DNA of 64,000 bases from CAJQQK01 sp963696075. GTDB lineage: Bacteria; Pseudomonadota; Alphaproteobacteria; Rhizobiales; Hyphomicrobiaceae. The stretch lies in NCBI GenBank assembly GCA_963696075.1, contig CAVOJD010000009.1:377294-441293 (forward strand), read 5' to 3'. Positions 37,223 through 46,346 of the stretch are shown here, one piece after another. The position numbers and the translations under genes were made by a program. Positions within the stretch are counted from its first letter, which is position 1, and each line of letters starts with the position of its first letter. The notes beneath the pieces were generated by a model. The model was not told the DNA's origin. It saw nothing but the letters and a program-made list of their open reading frames with translations, and ran no database searches.

Positions 37223-38350
37223 ATGAAGATTGCCTTTTATGCGCCGATGAAGCCGCCGACAGCGCTGTCGCCGTCCGGGGACCGGACGATTGGCCGGCTT
37301 TTGATCGAGGCGCTGGAGACAGCCGGTTTCGAGGTGGCGCTCGCCTCACCGTTAAGGACGTGGTCCGGGACGCCCGATCGGGCGCGGTTAGAAGCGTTTC
37401 GCGCCGCGGCGACGGCTGAGTGCGAACGCCTGTTGGCCGATTGGCGGGGGCCTGGCGCCGCTGGGCGGCCGGACCTCTGGTTCACCTATCATAACCACTA
37501 CAAGGCCCCCGACTTGTTGGGCCCGGCCGTCGCCGGGGCGCTTGGTATCCCCTACGTCATTGTGGAAGCCTCCTATGCCGCGCGCCGGGCTGAAGGGCCG
37601 TGGGCGGAGTGGCTTGAGGCGGCGCGGGGCGGAATTGCGGCGGCGGACCTGATCCTTTCGTTCACACAGCGCGATGAGGCCGGGCTGGCACCCGTCACCA
37701 GGGCTGTGCGACGACGGCGGCTTGCGCCGTTTGTCGGAGAGCTCCCGCCGCCCGGCCCCTCGACGCCGGCCAAAGCCGGCGCGGGCGTGAGGTTGATCAG
37801 CGTTGCAATGATGCGCGATGGGGCAAAAGCTCAAAGCTATCGTCTTCTTGCGGCGGCCCTGGGCCGGCTCCAGCATCAGGATTGGACGCTCGACATTGTC
37901 GGTGACGGGGTGATGCGCGATGAGTTGCAGCCACTTCTGAGCGCCGCGGGCGGGGTGCGGGTCAACTTTCTGGGCCGCCTCGAAGGAGCGGCTCTGGCGC
38001 AGGCGCTTGATCGCGGGGATATCTTCGTGTGGCCGGGGATCGATGAGGCGTTCGGCATGGCCTATCTGGAGGCGCAGGCATATGGCCTGCCCGTTGCGGC
38101 CTGTGATACGGCCGGCGTCGGCGAAGTGGTGCGCGATGGCGAAACGGGGCTGCTGGCCCGTGCGACAACGGCCGAGGCGCTGGGCGCCGTGATCGATCGA
38201 CTGATTGCGTCCCCTGAGCTTCGCCGGAAGCTTGGCCATCAGGCGCGCGCACATATCGCCGCGCATCACTCCATTCGCTCAGCCGCCACCGTGCTCGGGC
38301 GGGAGCTTGCCGCCCTCAGCACCCCGGCCCCCCGCGCCCGGCGCGACTAG
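37223..38350 (+). CDS. Glycosyltransferase family 4-like protein
   Basis: 375-residue predicted GT-B glycosyltransferase. It starts KIAFYAPMKPPTALSPSGDR, a common GT4 opening. The nucleotide-sugar half has LDIVGDGVMRDEL and the donor-binding segment GDIFVWPGIDEAFGMAYLEA with AQAYGLPVAACDTAGVGEVV after it (the E-x7-E pattern). Donor and acceptor sugars are unknown. The ATG at 37223 is chosen over one at 37163 because the family start follows it. Its 3' end overlaps the oppositely oriented gene at 38279 by 72 bases. Confidence 0.82.
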   Translation: MKIAFYAPMKPPTALSPSGDRTIGRLLIEALETAGFEVALASPLRTWSGTPDRARLEAFRAAATAECERLLADWRGPGAAGRPDLWFTYHNHYKAPDLLGPAVAGALGIPYVIVEASYAARRAEGPWAEWLEAARGGIAAADLILSFTQRDEAGLAPVTRAVRRRRLAPFVGELPPPGPSTPAKAGAGVRLISVAMMRDGAKAQSYRLLAAALGRLQHQDWTLDIVGDGVMRDELQPLLSAAGGVRVNFLGRLEGAALAQALDRGDIFVWPGIDEAFGMAYLEAQAYGLPVAACDTAGVGEVVRDGETGLLARATTAEALGAVIDRLIASPELRRKLGHQARAHIAAHHSIRSAATVLGRELAALSTPAPRARRD

Positions 38351-39491
38351 GTCGAGGATGACCCGCGCCGAGGTTGCCGCCCCATTGAGGTCGAGGGCGA
38401 TGGGCGCGATATCCTGCGCCATCGCCGCGCTGATGGCTGCCGCCATCGTCTCGGGCGTCAGGCCCTGTTCGTCGAGCTTCACGGCCCGCCCCAAGGCCGC
38501 AAGGCGTTCGGCGCGCAAGGGTTGTTCGCGTTGGCCGTGATCGCCGTCCGGCACCAGCACGGCGCGGCAACCGGAGACGAGCAGGTCCGCGATCGTGTTG
38601 TAGCCGGCCCGCTGGATGGAGAGGCGCGCATGGGCCAACAGGCCTGCGAGATCAGGGCGAAAGCGCTCGAGGGTGACATCGTTCTGGTCGGCCTGCCGCT
38701 TGAGGCGCGCGAAGTCGGCGTCCGCCATGCGCGGGCCCGCCAACGCCAGCCAGGTCGCACACCGAAGAGGCGACAACGGTTTGGCGGCGATCGCAGCGCT
38801 GAGCACATCCGCGGCAATCGCGCCGCCGCCGGCTGTGACAATGACGTCGAAGGCTTCGCCGGATACCGGCCGGGGGGCGCTGGACGGTAATGGGGCGACG
38901 AGGCCGGTGTAATGGGCGGTCCCGAGGAATGGGCGGATCGCGGGGAAGCTTGCCTCGATCGGTATCAGGCGGGGATCGCCATGGATCAGCATCGCATCAA
39001 AGTATCTGGCGTAGATCGCGACGGAGCGCGCTGTCTTCCGAGCGTCCTTTGGCACCTGCAGGATGTCGCGCAATGAAGCAATGGTCACCGGGCGCCCGCC
39101 TGGCCGTGCGGCGGCGTTCTCCAAGAGAGGGCCAAGCTCGAATTCCATCGCCCAGCGGCCAAACGGATAGCCTTCGGTCATGAGGACGTCCGGCTTGGCA
39201 CCCGCGAAAGCGCGCAGCAGTGCCTCCCGGCGACGCTTCTTGATAGGTTGCATCGGCGGGATTGCCATCCGGCTGGAGAAGGCGCGAATAGCTTTCCGGT
39301 GCGGCGCGCAAAGGAGGCAATTGGACGATGTCACACTGGGGCACGGCCAGTTGCGGCACCGGCTCGCCGCCGAGGACGAGGGTGACCGTTGCGCCTTGTT
39401 GGGCGAGGGCAGAAGCGATGCGACCGGCGCGCACGGCATGGCCGATGCCTTCCAGATACTGGACGTAATAGAAAATACGCGGCGCGCTCAT
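38279..39491 (-). CDS. MurG-like predicted glycosyltransferase, one frameshift
   Basis: About 403 residues once a frame change near 39240-39265 is repaired. The N-terminal frame has FYYVQYLEGIGHAVRAGRIA and VTLVLGGEPVPQLAVPQCD. The main frame continues KKRRREALLRAFAGAKPDVL, TEGYPFGRWAMEFELGPLLE, VIVTAGGGAIAADVLSAA and SIQRAGYNTIADLLVSGCRA, with PDGDHGQREQPLRAERLAAL. This pattern matches COG4671-type predicted glycosyltransferases. The ATG at 39491 overlaps the stop of the upstream glycosyltransferase in an ATGA junction. The break is probably a sequence error; sugar specificity is unknown. Confidence 0.8.
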
Positions 39492-40807
39492 CGGGCGGTC
39501 TCGACATCACGCCCCGCCCTCTGCCGGCCCGGTATGTTTGACAGCGTTTGCGGCTGGACGTGGTTGGGAAACAGGCGGGCCAAGGCTGCGAGGCCTTGCT
39601 CGGCGTCGAATTCGGTGCGCACACGCGCTTCGCCGGCACGGGCCAGCGCGGCGCGGCGGGCTGGATCACGCGCAAGGCTTGTGATCGCGTCAGCGAGACG
39701 ATCCGGCTCTGCCGGTGGCACAAGGCATCCCGTCACACCATCCTCGATGAACTCGGGGATGGCGGAGACGGACGTCGAGAGGCAGGCGAGGCGCTGGCTT
39801 TGTGCTTCGACCAGGACGTTGGGCAGGCCGTCGCGATCGCCGTCGGCTGCGATCTTCGAGGGCAGAATGAAAAGGTCTGCGCGGCGATAGGCAGCCCGCA
39901 CGTCATCCTGCGCACGGGCGCCGGACCATGTGATGCGATCGGCGAGGCCCAGTTGTTGGCCAAGCGCCTTGAGCGCGCCAAGCCCGCCGCCGCCGCCGAT
40001 ATGCTCGAAGCGCCAATGGAGGCCGTCTGGAAGGGCGGACAGGGCGTGCAGCAGGTCGGCGTATCCCTTTTTCTCGACCGCGCGTCCAACGCTCAGCAAT
40101 CGTACCGGGTGGGCGGGATCCGTGCCGTCGCGCGTATCCGCATCGGGTGGCGGTGAGGGGAAGCGATCGAGGTTGAGGCCGTGGTAGATGAGATGGACAC
40201 GACCCGGCGCAGCACTCAGGGCTTGAAGATGGCGGGCACCGACCTTCGTGCAGGTTGTCACCCAGGATGCGTCGGCCAGGTTCTGCGACAGCTCCCAATC
40301 CGGCGACGTCCAGATGTCCTTGGCGTGGGCAGAGACCGCAAACGTCATCGCCGACATCATGGCGGCGTAGCGGGTCACTGCGGTGGGTGTGTGGATGAAG
40401 TGGGCGTAGAGATAGCCGGCACCCGCCGGCATCTCGGCGGACAGGACGGCTGCCTGACAGAAGCGGCGGAACCGGTTGCGTGTCGGGTCGCGCGCCAGAT
40501 CCCGCGAGAACGCGCCCAGCGCGCGCCAGAAACCTCGCCGCAGCAGGACCTTGAGGAGGGCGCGGGCAACGCGGCCGGTTTCCTGATGGATGTATTCCGG
40601 GAGATAGACGAGCGGGGCCTCCATCTCATCATGGACGGGGTGGCGGGCCTGATCCGTTGGATGGCGCAGCGAGACGATCACCAGGCAAAAGCCCAGCTTT
40701 TCGAGCCCGCGCAATTCCTGCGCAATGAAGGTTTCAGAAAGGCGCGGATACCCTTTCACGACGACGATGATCGTTCGCCTCACGCCACTCGTCGGCTTAA
40801 CCGTCAC
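39488..40807 (-). CDS. Glycosyltransferase family 4 protein
   Basis: 439-residue GT4-type enzyme. It opens with IIVVVKGYPRLSETFIAQEL, the classic start of colanic-acid/EPS glycosyltransferases. The donor domain has VRLLSVGRAVEKKGYADLLH, DLFILPSKIAADGDRDGLPN and VLVEAQSQRLACLSTSVSAI with the conserved E-x7-E-like acidic residues. It is the middle gene of a three-gene glycosyltransferase operon on the minus strand (42032 to 38279), and overlaps the next gene. Polysaccharide identity cannot be told from the sequence. Confidence 0.87.
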   Translation of the reverse strand: MTVKPTSGVRRTIIVVVKGYPRLSETFIAQELRGLEKLGFCLVIVSLRHPTDQARHPVHDEMEAPLVYLPEYIHQETGRVARALLKVLLRRGFWRALGAFSRDLARDPTRNRFRRFCQAAVLSAEMPAGAGYLYAHFIHTPTAVTRYAAMMSAMTFAVSAHAKDIWTSPDWELSQNLADASWVTTCTKVGARHLQALSAAPGRVHLIYHGLNLDRFPSPPPDADTRDGTDPAHPVRLLSVGRAVEKKGYADLLHALSALPDGLHWRFEHIGGGGGLGALKALGQQLGLADRITWSGARAQDDVRAAYRRADLFILPSKIAADGDRDGLPNVLVEAQSQRLACLSTSVSAIPEFIEDGVTGCLVPPAEPDRLADAITSLARDPARRAALARAGEARVRTEFDAEQGLAALARLFPNHVQPQTLSNIPGRQRAGRDVETAR

Positions 40808-40817
40808 TCATCACGCC

Positions 40818-42032
40818 CTATTGCCCGTGTGCGCCCGCCAACCGGGCCGCCACCTTGCGATGGCGGATCTCGTCGACGATGGCCCCGATCCGGTCGAGAC
40901 CAGAGAGGTCAATCTGGTAGGCCCCTTCGGAGGGCCGTGGCCGGTACGGCAGATCGCGAATGGCGGCCGCCATGCGGTGGGGATCATCCGCATCGATCGG
41001 ATCGAGCATGTCCAGGAGGCCGAACTCTTCCGCGCGCCGGGCGCGGATCAGCTGCTCTTTGCGCGGTGTCGTGCGGGGCACGATCAGGGCGCGCTTGTCG
41101 AACGACATCAACTCACAGAACGTATTGTAGCCGCCCATCGCAATGACCGCGGTCGCACGCGCCATGAGTTCCTCGAGGCGGTTGTCGAAGTCGAGGATGT
41201 GAACATCGTCAAGGCGGGCTGCGAGCTGACGGATGTGGGTTTTTTCCGCGAGCGACATGTAGGGGCCGAGGACGAGGACGAAGGGATGGCGAATGGTCGG
41301 GTCCGACGCCTTCGCGGCGAGGGTCTGGGCCATCAGGTGGGCTGCATCGCCGCCGCCGCCTGCTGTGACGAGGATGAAGTCGGCCGGCAGATCATGGTCC
41401 CTGGGAACGGAGTGTTCCGGCACCGTGCGCGCCAGGAAGCCGACATAGTCGATGCGCTGGCGCAACTCCACCGGCATTGGAATGGCGGCCAGCGGGTCGT
41501 AGAAGTCGCGCGAGCCGTAAACCCAGATGCGGTCGTAATAGTCATCCAGCCAGTGCAGCGCATCGGTGCGCGCCCACTCGTCGCGCACAACGGCTGGCTC
41601 GTCGAGTACTTCCCTCAGGCCCAGGACAACTTCGCAATTCATCGCGCGCAGGCGCGGCAGGGTCGGATCGAGTTCCCCTCTCAGGCCGCGCGGTTCCTTG
41701 TCGGCGATGAAGATGTTCGGCCGGAAGTTTATCGCCGCGCTTTCGATGATGGCGCGGCGCATCGAGAGCGTTTCGCTGAGATCGATATGATCGGAGAGTG
41801 AGGTGTAATCACCGTTGCGCAGCTTGATGACGCTCGGGATCTTGATGAAATCAACGCGGGCCTTGAAATCGAAAGCGCCTGCAATCGATGATCCTGAAAT
41901 GATCAGCACGCTCAATTTTTTGTGCTGCTCGACCAGGGCGTGCGCAATCGCGCGGGTGCGGCGCAGATGCCCGAGGCCGAAAGTGTCATGGGAGTACATC
42001 AACACCCGGACGTGTCCGTTATGCTCGATCAT
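40818..42032 (-). CDS. COG4671-type predicted glycosyltransferase
   Basis: 404-residue GT-B protein. It starts VRVLMYSHDTFGLGHLRRTR, the diagnostic opening of COG4671, and continues with NIFIADKEPRGLRGELDPTL, FILVTAGGGGDAAHLMAQTL, VIAMGGYNTFCELMSFDKRA and LIVPRTTPRKEQLIRARRAE. The ATG at 42032 has a GGATGG-like ribosome-binding site. It is the first gene of the glycosyltransferase operon, with a ten-base gap to the next gene. Family members occur in polysaccharide loci; the exact reaction is unproven. Confidence 0.85.
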   Translation of the reverse strand: MIEHNGHVRVLMYSHDTFGLGHLRRTRAIAHALVEQHKKLSVLIISGSSIAGAFDFKARVDFIKIPSVIKLRNGDYTSLSDHIDLSETLSMRRAIIESAAINFRPNIFIADKEPRGLRGELDPTLPRLRAMNCEVVLGLREVLDEPAVVRDEWARTDALHWLDDYYDRIWVYGSRDFYDPLAAIPMPVELRQRIDYVGFLARTVPEHSVPRDHDLPADFILVTAGGGGDAAHLMAQTLAAKASDPTIRHPFVLVLGPYMSLAEKTHIRQLAARLDDVHILDFDNRLEELMARATAVIAMGGYNTFCELMSFDKRALIVPRTTPRKEQLIRARRAEEFGLLDMLDPIDADDPHRMAAAIRDLPYRPRPSEGAYQIDLSGLDRIGAIVDEIRHRKVAARLAGAHGQ

Positions 42033-42170
42033 TGCACCATCCGGGCCATTGTCTTTCAACGAGGGGACGCCACAGAATCGTCCCGACCTCTGAGCGCACC
42101 CCACCACACTTTAAGTGGCGTGCGAAAGAGCAAACACCTTCACATTCTGTCACATTGGGGAGGCCGTGGC

Positions 42171-43349
42171 CTACTTGTAGGGATCTGCGGCATCACGGAG
42201 CCCGTCGCCCATGAAATTGAAGGCCAGCACCACCAGGATGACGGGAACGACCGGCAACAGCAACCAGGGGTAGATTGCAACGGCGTTGATGTTCTGCGCT
42301 TCCGTCAGCAACACGCCCCAACTTGTGATTGGCGGGCGCAGGCCGAGGCCGAGGAAGCTCAACGCGGTTTCACCCAGTATCATGGCGGGAATTGAGAGCG
42401 AGGCGGCGGCGATCAGGTGGCTCGTCACGCCGGGCACGAGGTGGCGGGCGATGACCCAGGGTGGTTTTGCGCCCATCAGTTGGGAGGCGAGCACGTAGTC
42501 TTCCTCGCGCAACGATAATAATTTCGAGCGAACCGCGCGGGCAAGACCGGTCCATTCGATCAGGCCGAGAATGACCGTGATGCATAAATAGACCGTCAGA
42601 GGTGACCAGTAGACGGGAATGATGGCAGCGATCGCGAGCCATAGCGGGATCGAGGGCAGAGACTGGAGCACCTCGATGATGCGCTGAATGATGGTGTCCC
42701 AGATGCCGCCAAGGTAGCCCGCGAGACCGCCGAAGATGACACCCAGCACGAGCGAAACGGCAACACCGATCAGGCCGATCGTGAGGGAGATGCGCGCACC
42801 ATGGAGGATGCGCGAGAGAACGTCACGACCGAGACGATCCGTTCCAAGCAGGAAAGCGTGGCCGCCTTCGGCGGGACAGAAAAGATGCGTGCGCGCTTCA
42901 AAGAGGCCCCACATGCGGTAGGACTCGCCTGAGCAAAAGAACCGCAACCGCTGCACCTTGTCCGGATTGGGCGTGTACTCGCGCCGCAGGGTCTCCATGT
43001 TGAGATGGTAGTCATAACCGAGCACGTGCGGGCCGACGAAGCGGCCCTCGTGGAACAGGCGGACGGATTGCGGCGGCGCGTAAATGTGGTCGATGTGGCG
43101 GGTCAGGTAGTTGTACGGGCTCAAGACCTCGGCGAAGGCCGCGCAGAAATACATGAACAGCAGGAACAGCGCGGAGGCGACGGCGACGCGGTGGCGTTTG
43201 AATTTCCACCACATCAACTGCCATTGCGACGCCAGGAAGACCTTTTCCTGGGCGGGTGAGAGCTGCTCGATCTGGGCCGGATCGAAGGGCGCCGGATTGA
43301 CGTAGTGGCCGAGCGGTTCGCCGGGCGCTGGCAAAGGGCGATCGCTCAT
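42171..43349 (-). CDS. Peptide-type ABC importer permease (OppC/DppC-like)
   Basis: Inner-membrane permease of 392 residues. It has an N-terminal soluble segment, a first membrane helix (HRVAVASALFLLFMYFCAAF), a long periplasmic loop and a five-helix core. The domain opening FLLGTDRLGRDVLSRILHGA and the coupling motif DYVLASQLMGAKPPWVIARH are the standard OppC signatures. LGETALSFLGLGLRPPITSW also fits. It is the last gene of a four-gene transporter operon, and its start overlaps the OppB-like stop by four bases. Confidence 0.92.
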   Translation of the reverse strand: MSDRPLPAPGEPLGHYVNPAPFDPAQIEQLSPAQEKVFLASQWQLMWWKFKRHRVAVASALFLLFMYFCAAFAEVLSPYNYLTRHIDHIYAPPQSVRLFHEGRFVGPHVLGYDYHLNMETLRREYTPNPDKVQRLRFFCSGESYRMWGLFEARTHLFCPAEGGHAFLLGTDRLGRDVLSRILHGARISLTIGLIGVAVSLVLGVIFGGLAGYLGGIWDTIIQRIIEVLQSLPSIPLWLAIAAIIPVYWSPLTVYLCITVILGLIEWTGLARAVRSKLLSLREEDYVLASQLMGAKPPWVIARHLVPGVTSHLIAAASLSIPAMILGETALSFLGLGLRPPITSWGVLLTEAQNINAVAIYPWLLLPVVPVILVVLAFNFMGDGLRDAADPYK

Positions 43350-44344
43350 TGGGTGCGACCTCCCGACAGGCGTATGCGGGGATCGAGAATGGCAAGCAGG
43401 ATGTCGGAGATGAGGACGCCGATCACGGTCAACAGCGCCAGGAACATCAGGAACGAGCCTGCAAGGTACATGTCCTGGGACTGGAGCGCGTTGATCAACA
43501 GGGGGCCGGTCGTCTCGAGGGAGAGGACGACGGCGACAACTTCGGCGCCGGAGATGATCTGGGGCAGGATACCGCCGATGTCGGCGATGAAGAAGTTGAG
43601 CGACATGCGCAGGGGGTATTTCGTGAGGGTGCGCATCGGGCTCAGGCCCTTGGCGCGCGCCGTCGTCACATACTGCTTGCGCAATTCATCAAGCAGGTTC
43701 GCGCGCAGGGTGCGGATCATGCCGGCGGTGCCGGCCGTGCCGATCACGACCACCGGGATCCAGAGGTGCTCGAGGATGGACAAGAACTTCGCCCAGCTCA
43801 TTGGCTGATTGATAAACTCCGGCGCCATCAGGCCGCCGATGGAGGTGCCGAACCAGACGTTGGCGAGGTACATCATCACCAGCGCGAGGAGGAAATTCGG
43901 CGTGGCGATCCCGATCAGGCCCAGAAACGTGAGGCCGTAGTCGGACCAACTGTACTGGTGCATCGCGGAATAGATGCCGATCGGGAAGGCAATCATCCAG
44001 GTGAACAGGATGGTGACGAATGAGACGAGGATCGTGAAAAACAGCCGGTCGCCGACCACCTTGTTGACCGACATTTCGTGTTCGAAGGAATAACCCAGAT
44101 CGCCCTGGAGGAGGCCCGACACCCAGATGAAGTATCGTTCGACCGGATGCTTGTCGAAGCCGTATTCCTGGCGCAGGTATTTGATCTGCTCGCCGTCGGC
44201 CTTTTCGCCCTGGGCCATCAATTCTGCGACATGGCTCTCGAAGTAATCGCCCGGCGGCAGCTCGATGATCGTGAAGACGAGAACCGAAATCAGGAACAGC
44301 GTCGGGATCATCAAAAGGACGCGGCGGACGAGATAGAACAGCAT
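43346..44344 (-). CDS. Peptide-type ABC importer permease (OppB/DppB-like)
   Basis: 332-residue permease with six membrane helices. Family blocks: LFYLVRRVLLMIPTLFLISV at the start, GDYFESHVAEL, DLGYSFEHEMSVNKVVGDRL, and the coupling motif YVTTARAKGLSPMRTLTKYP. The ATG at 44344 sits one base past the stop of the binding-protein gene, and an upstream 34-residue extension is rejected. It pairs with the OppC-like gene to form the membrane channel. The substrate is presumably a peptide or similar oligomer. Confidence 0.92.
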   Translation of the reverse strand: MLFYLVRRVLLMIPTLFLISVLVFTIIELPPGDYFESHVAELMAQGEKADGEQIKYLRQEYGFDKHPVERYFIWVSGLLQGDLGYSFEHEMSVNKVVGDRLFFTILVSFVTILFTWMIAFPIGIYSAMHQYSWSDYGLTFLGLIGIATPNFLLALVMMYLANVWFGTSIGGLMAPEFINQPMSWAKFLSILEHLWIPVVVIGTAGTAGMIRTLRANLLDELRKQYVTTARAKGLSPMRTLTKYPLRMSLNFFIADIGGILPQIISGAEVVAVVLSLETTGPLLINALQSQDMYLAGSFLMFLALLTVIGVLISDILLAILDPRIRLSGGRTQ

Positions 44345-44345
44345 G

Positions 44346-46346
44346 TCAGTTCCCCGCGCCGGATTTCTCTGAGGCGCTATCGAGACGCCGATCGCGTTCG
44401 ATGTCGAACCAGAACGTATCGGGGTTGTAGACCCCGAAATAGCCACCGGGCTCGAACGCGAAGACGCCGTCGGTTGGCACGTTGCGCAACTGGGGGGCGG
44501 TTGCGACCGGCTGCTTGGTGGCGTTCACGATGCCAATCGTGAAGAGGTTCTCGGCATAGATTTCGAGCATCGTATGCCAGACCTTGGCCTGGACCTCCTC
44601 GCTGTCCGCCCGGCGCCAGTCACCGAGCAGATCAAGAAGACGGCGGGCCTCGGGCAGCTCCGGCGGCTTGCCCTGCTTGCCGTCGGTCTGGACCCATAGG
44701 CCCCAGTCCGGCCATTGGAGCTGGGCCTGGGAGACGGGGGCGAGAAAGTCGGGCCGGGTCGACGCATTGGGGAGGCCGTTGTTGTGGCCGGCCCAGACGG
44801 TCATGATCGAGTTGCCCGCATAGGCGCGGGCGCGGAACAGGTCGCGCTGGGTGGGACGCGGGAACAGCGCAATGCCGACTTCGCGCCATGTGTCCTTCAC
44901 CAGTTCGAGGATATCGGACTGCTCGCTGCTTTCGCCGGCGGTGTCGAGAATGATTTCGGCACGGCGGCCATCCGGCAAGAGACGAATGCCGTCAAAGTCG
45001 CGCTTGTCGAGGCCCAGTTGGTCGAGCAGGCGGCTTGCTTCTTCGGGATCATACCGGCACCAGGCGTCGGCATACTTGTCGCGATAGAGGGGGGAGCGCG
45101 GCAGGACGGTGTCGCCGCTCGCGCGCGCAAGCCCGTAGAAGATCGCCTGATTGATCTCCTCGCGGTTGATGGCAAGGGAGAGGGCGCGGCGCATGCGCAC
45201 GTCCCGGAGGAGACGGCGCCACTCGGCGTCCTTTGTCGTCAAATTGGGGACGATGGCAATGTGGGAGCCATTGGCCTTGTCCCACAGGTTGACCTTGATC
45301 TTGCCCTCGCGTTCGGCGGCTTTCAGGAAGGTGTAGTCATCGAAGCGCAGGTATCGGGCCTGGAGGTCGCTCTCGCCGCTGCCGGTCTTGGCCGCAATCA
45401 GCGAACTCGAGCCGACGGCCAGGTGGATCTCGTCGACATAGGGGAGCTGGCGACCGGCCGGGTCGACGCGGTAGTAATAGGGATTGCGCTTGAAGATATA
45501 GAGATTGGACGGCGGCGCGGTCGTGTTGAGCCAGGGGCCAAGGCGCGGCAGTTCCGGGTTCTGGAAGGTTATCGCGCGCATCATGCGCTCGTGCAGCGAC
45601 TTGGCGTTGGCAACCCGGGCGGTTTCGATCCGCTTGGTCAATTCTGCTTCGCCCGCATAGCGGGGGTGGAACTGCTTGGCGTAGTGGGCGGGCATCGCCA
45701 GATCGATCGGCAGTGTGCCCGCAACGGCTGCGAGAAATTCCGGGTTTGGCTTTTCCCAGGTGTAGCGCACGGTCAGCGGGTCGAGGACCTCGAAAACCGG
45801 CGGACGCCCGTCGACCAGCATGCTGCGCGGCAGCCCCTTCCCGATCCGCTTATCATTGTAGACGTCCTCCCAGACGTAGCGGAAATCCTCGGCCGTGAAG
45901 GGGGTGCCGTCGGACCACTTGTGGCCGGGACGGAGGTGGAAGGTGAACTGCCGCTTGCCGGTCTCGGTGTAGCGGGCCAGGATGTCGGGCACGAGTTTGT
46001 AGGTGCTGTCGTAGCCAATCAGACGCGCATAGCCGTAATAGGCGACCATGCGCAGGTCCTTGGGTTTGCCCATCAGCCATCGCATCGCGCCACCGTGACG
46101 CCCAAGCGTGCCGCCGGTCTCGCGCGGATCGATAACGCGCGGCGTCTCGGGGAGGCGCTCGGTGCGCGGCGGGAGAGTGCCATCGGCGACTTCGCGGGCG
46201 AAGAACGGCGTCTCGAGGCTTGCTGCGTCCTCTGCAAAACTGGTTCCCGGCAACGCGGTCAGCAGGGCCAAGAGGAAGAGGGCTAAGCGAGCCTGACGCC
46301 AGATCAGTGGCGTCTCCGGCCGGTCTTTCAGGCGTCGTGTGGTCAT
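44346..46346 (-). CDS. Extracellular solute-binding protein of peptide-type ABC importer
   Basis: 666-residue periplasmic binding protein of the SBP family 5 type. A signal peptide is visible (basic start, then ALFLLALLTALPGTSFA with cleavage after about residue 38). Typical family text includes FTFHLRPGHKWSDGTPFTAE and RRALSLAINREEINQAIFYG. It is longer than E. coli OppA (about 540 residues), as often seen in alphaproteobacteria. The start overlaps the ATPase stop by four bases. Ligand is unknown. Confidence 0.92.
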   Translation of the reverse strand: MTTRRLKDRPETPLIWRQARLALFLLALLTALPGTSFAEDAASLETPFFAREVADGTLPPRTERLPETPRVIDPRETGGTLGRHGGAMRWLMGKPKDLRMVAYYGYARLIGYDSTYKLVPDILARYTETGKRQFTFHLRPGHKWSDGTPFTAEDFRYVWEDVYNDKRIGKGLPRSMLVDGRPPVFEVLDPLTVRYTWEKPNPEFLAAVAGTLPIDLAMPAHYAKQFHPRYAGEAELTKRIETARVANAKSLHERMMRAITFQNPELPRLGPWLNTTAPPSNLYIFKRNPYYYRVDPAGRQLPYVDEIHLAVGSSSLIAAKTGSGESDLQARYLRFDDYTFLKAAEREGKIKVNLWDKANGSHIAIVPNLTTKDAEWRRLLRDVRMRRALSLAINREEINQAIFYGLARASGDTVLPRSPLYRDKYADAWCRYDPEEASRLLDQLGLDKRDFDGIRLLPDGRRAEIILDTAGESSEQSDILELVKDTWREVGIALFPRPTQRDLFRARAYAGNSIMTVWAGHNNGLPNASTRPDFLAPVSQAQLQWPDWGLWVQTDGKQGKPPELPEARRLLDLLGDWRRADSEEVQAKVWHTMLEIYAENLFTIGIVNATKQPVATAPQLRNVPTDGVFAFEPGGYFGVYNPDTFWFDIERDRRLDSASEKSGAGN

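Noticed and set aside
44715..46286. Plus-strand open frame of 523 residues
   Set aside because: Antisense shadow of the solute-binding protein gene, which has a signal peptide and operon overlaps on both sides.
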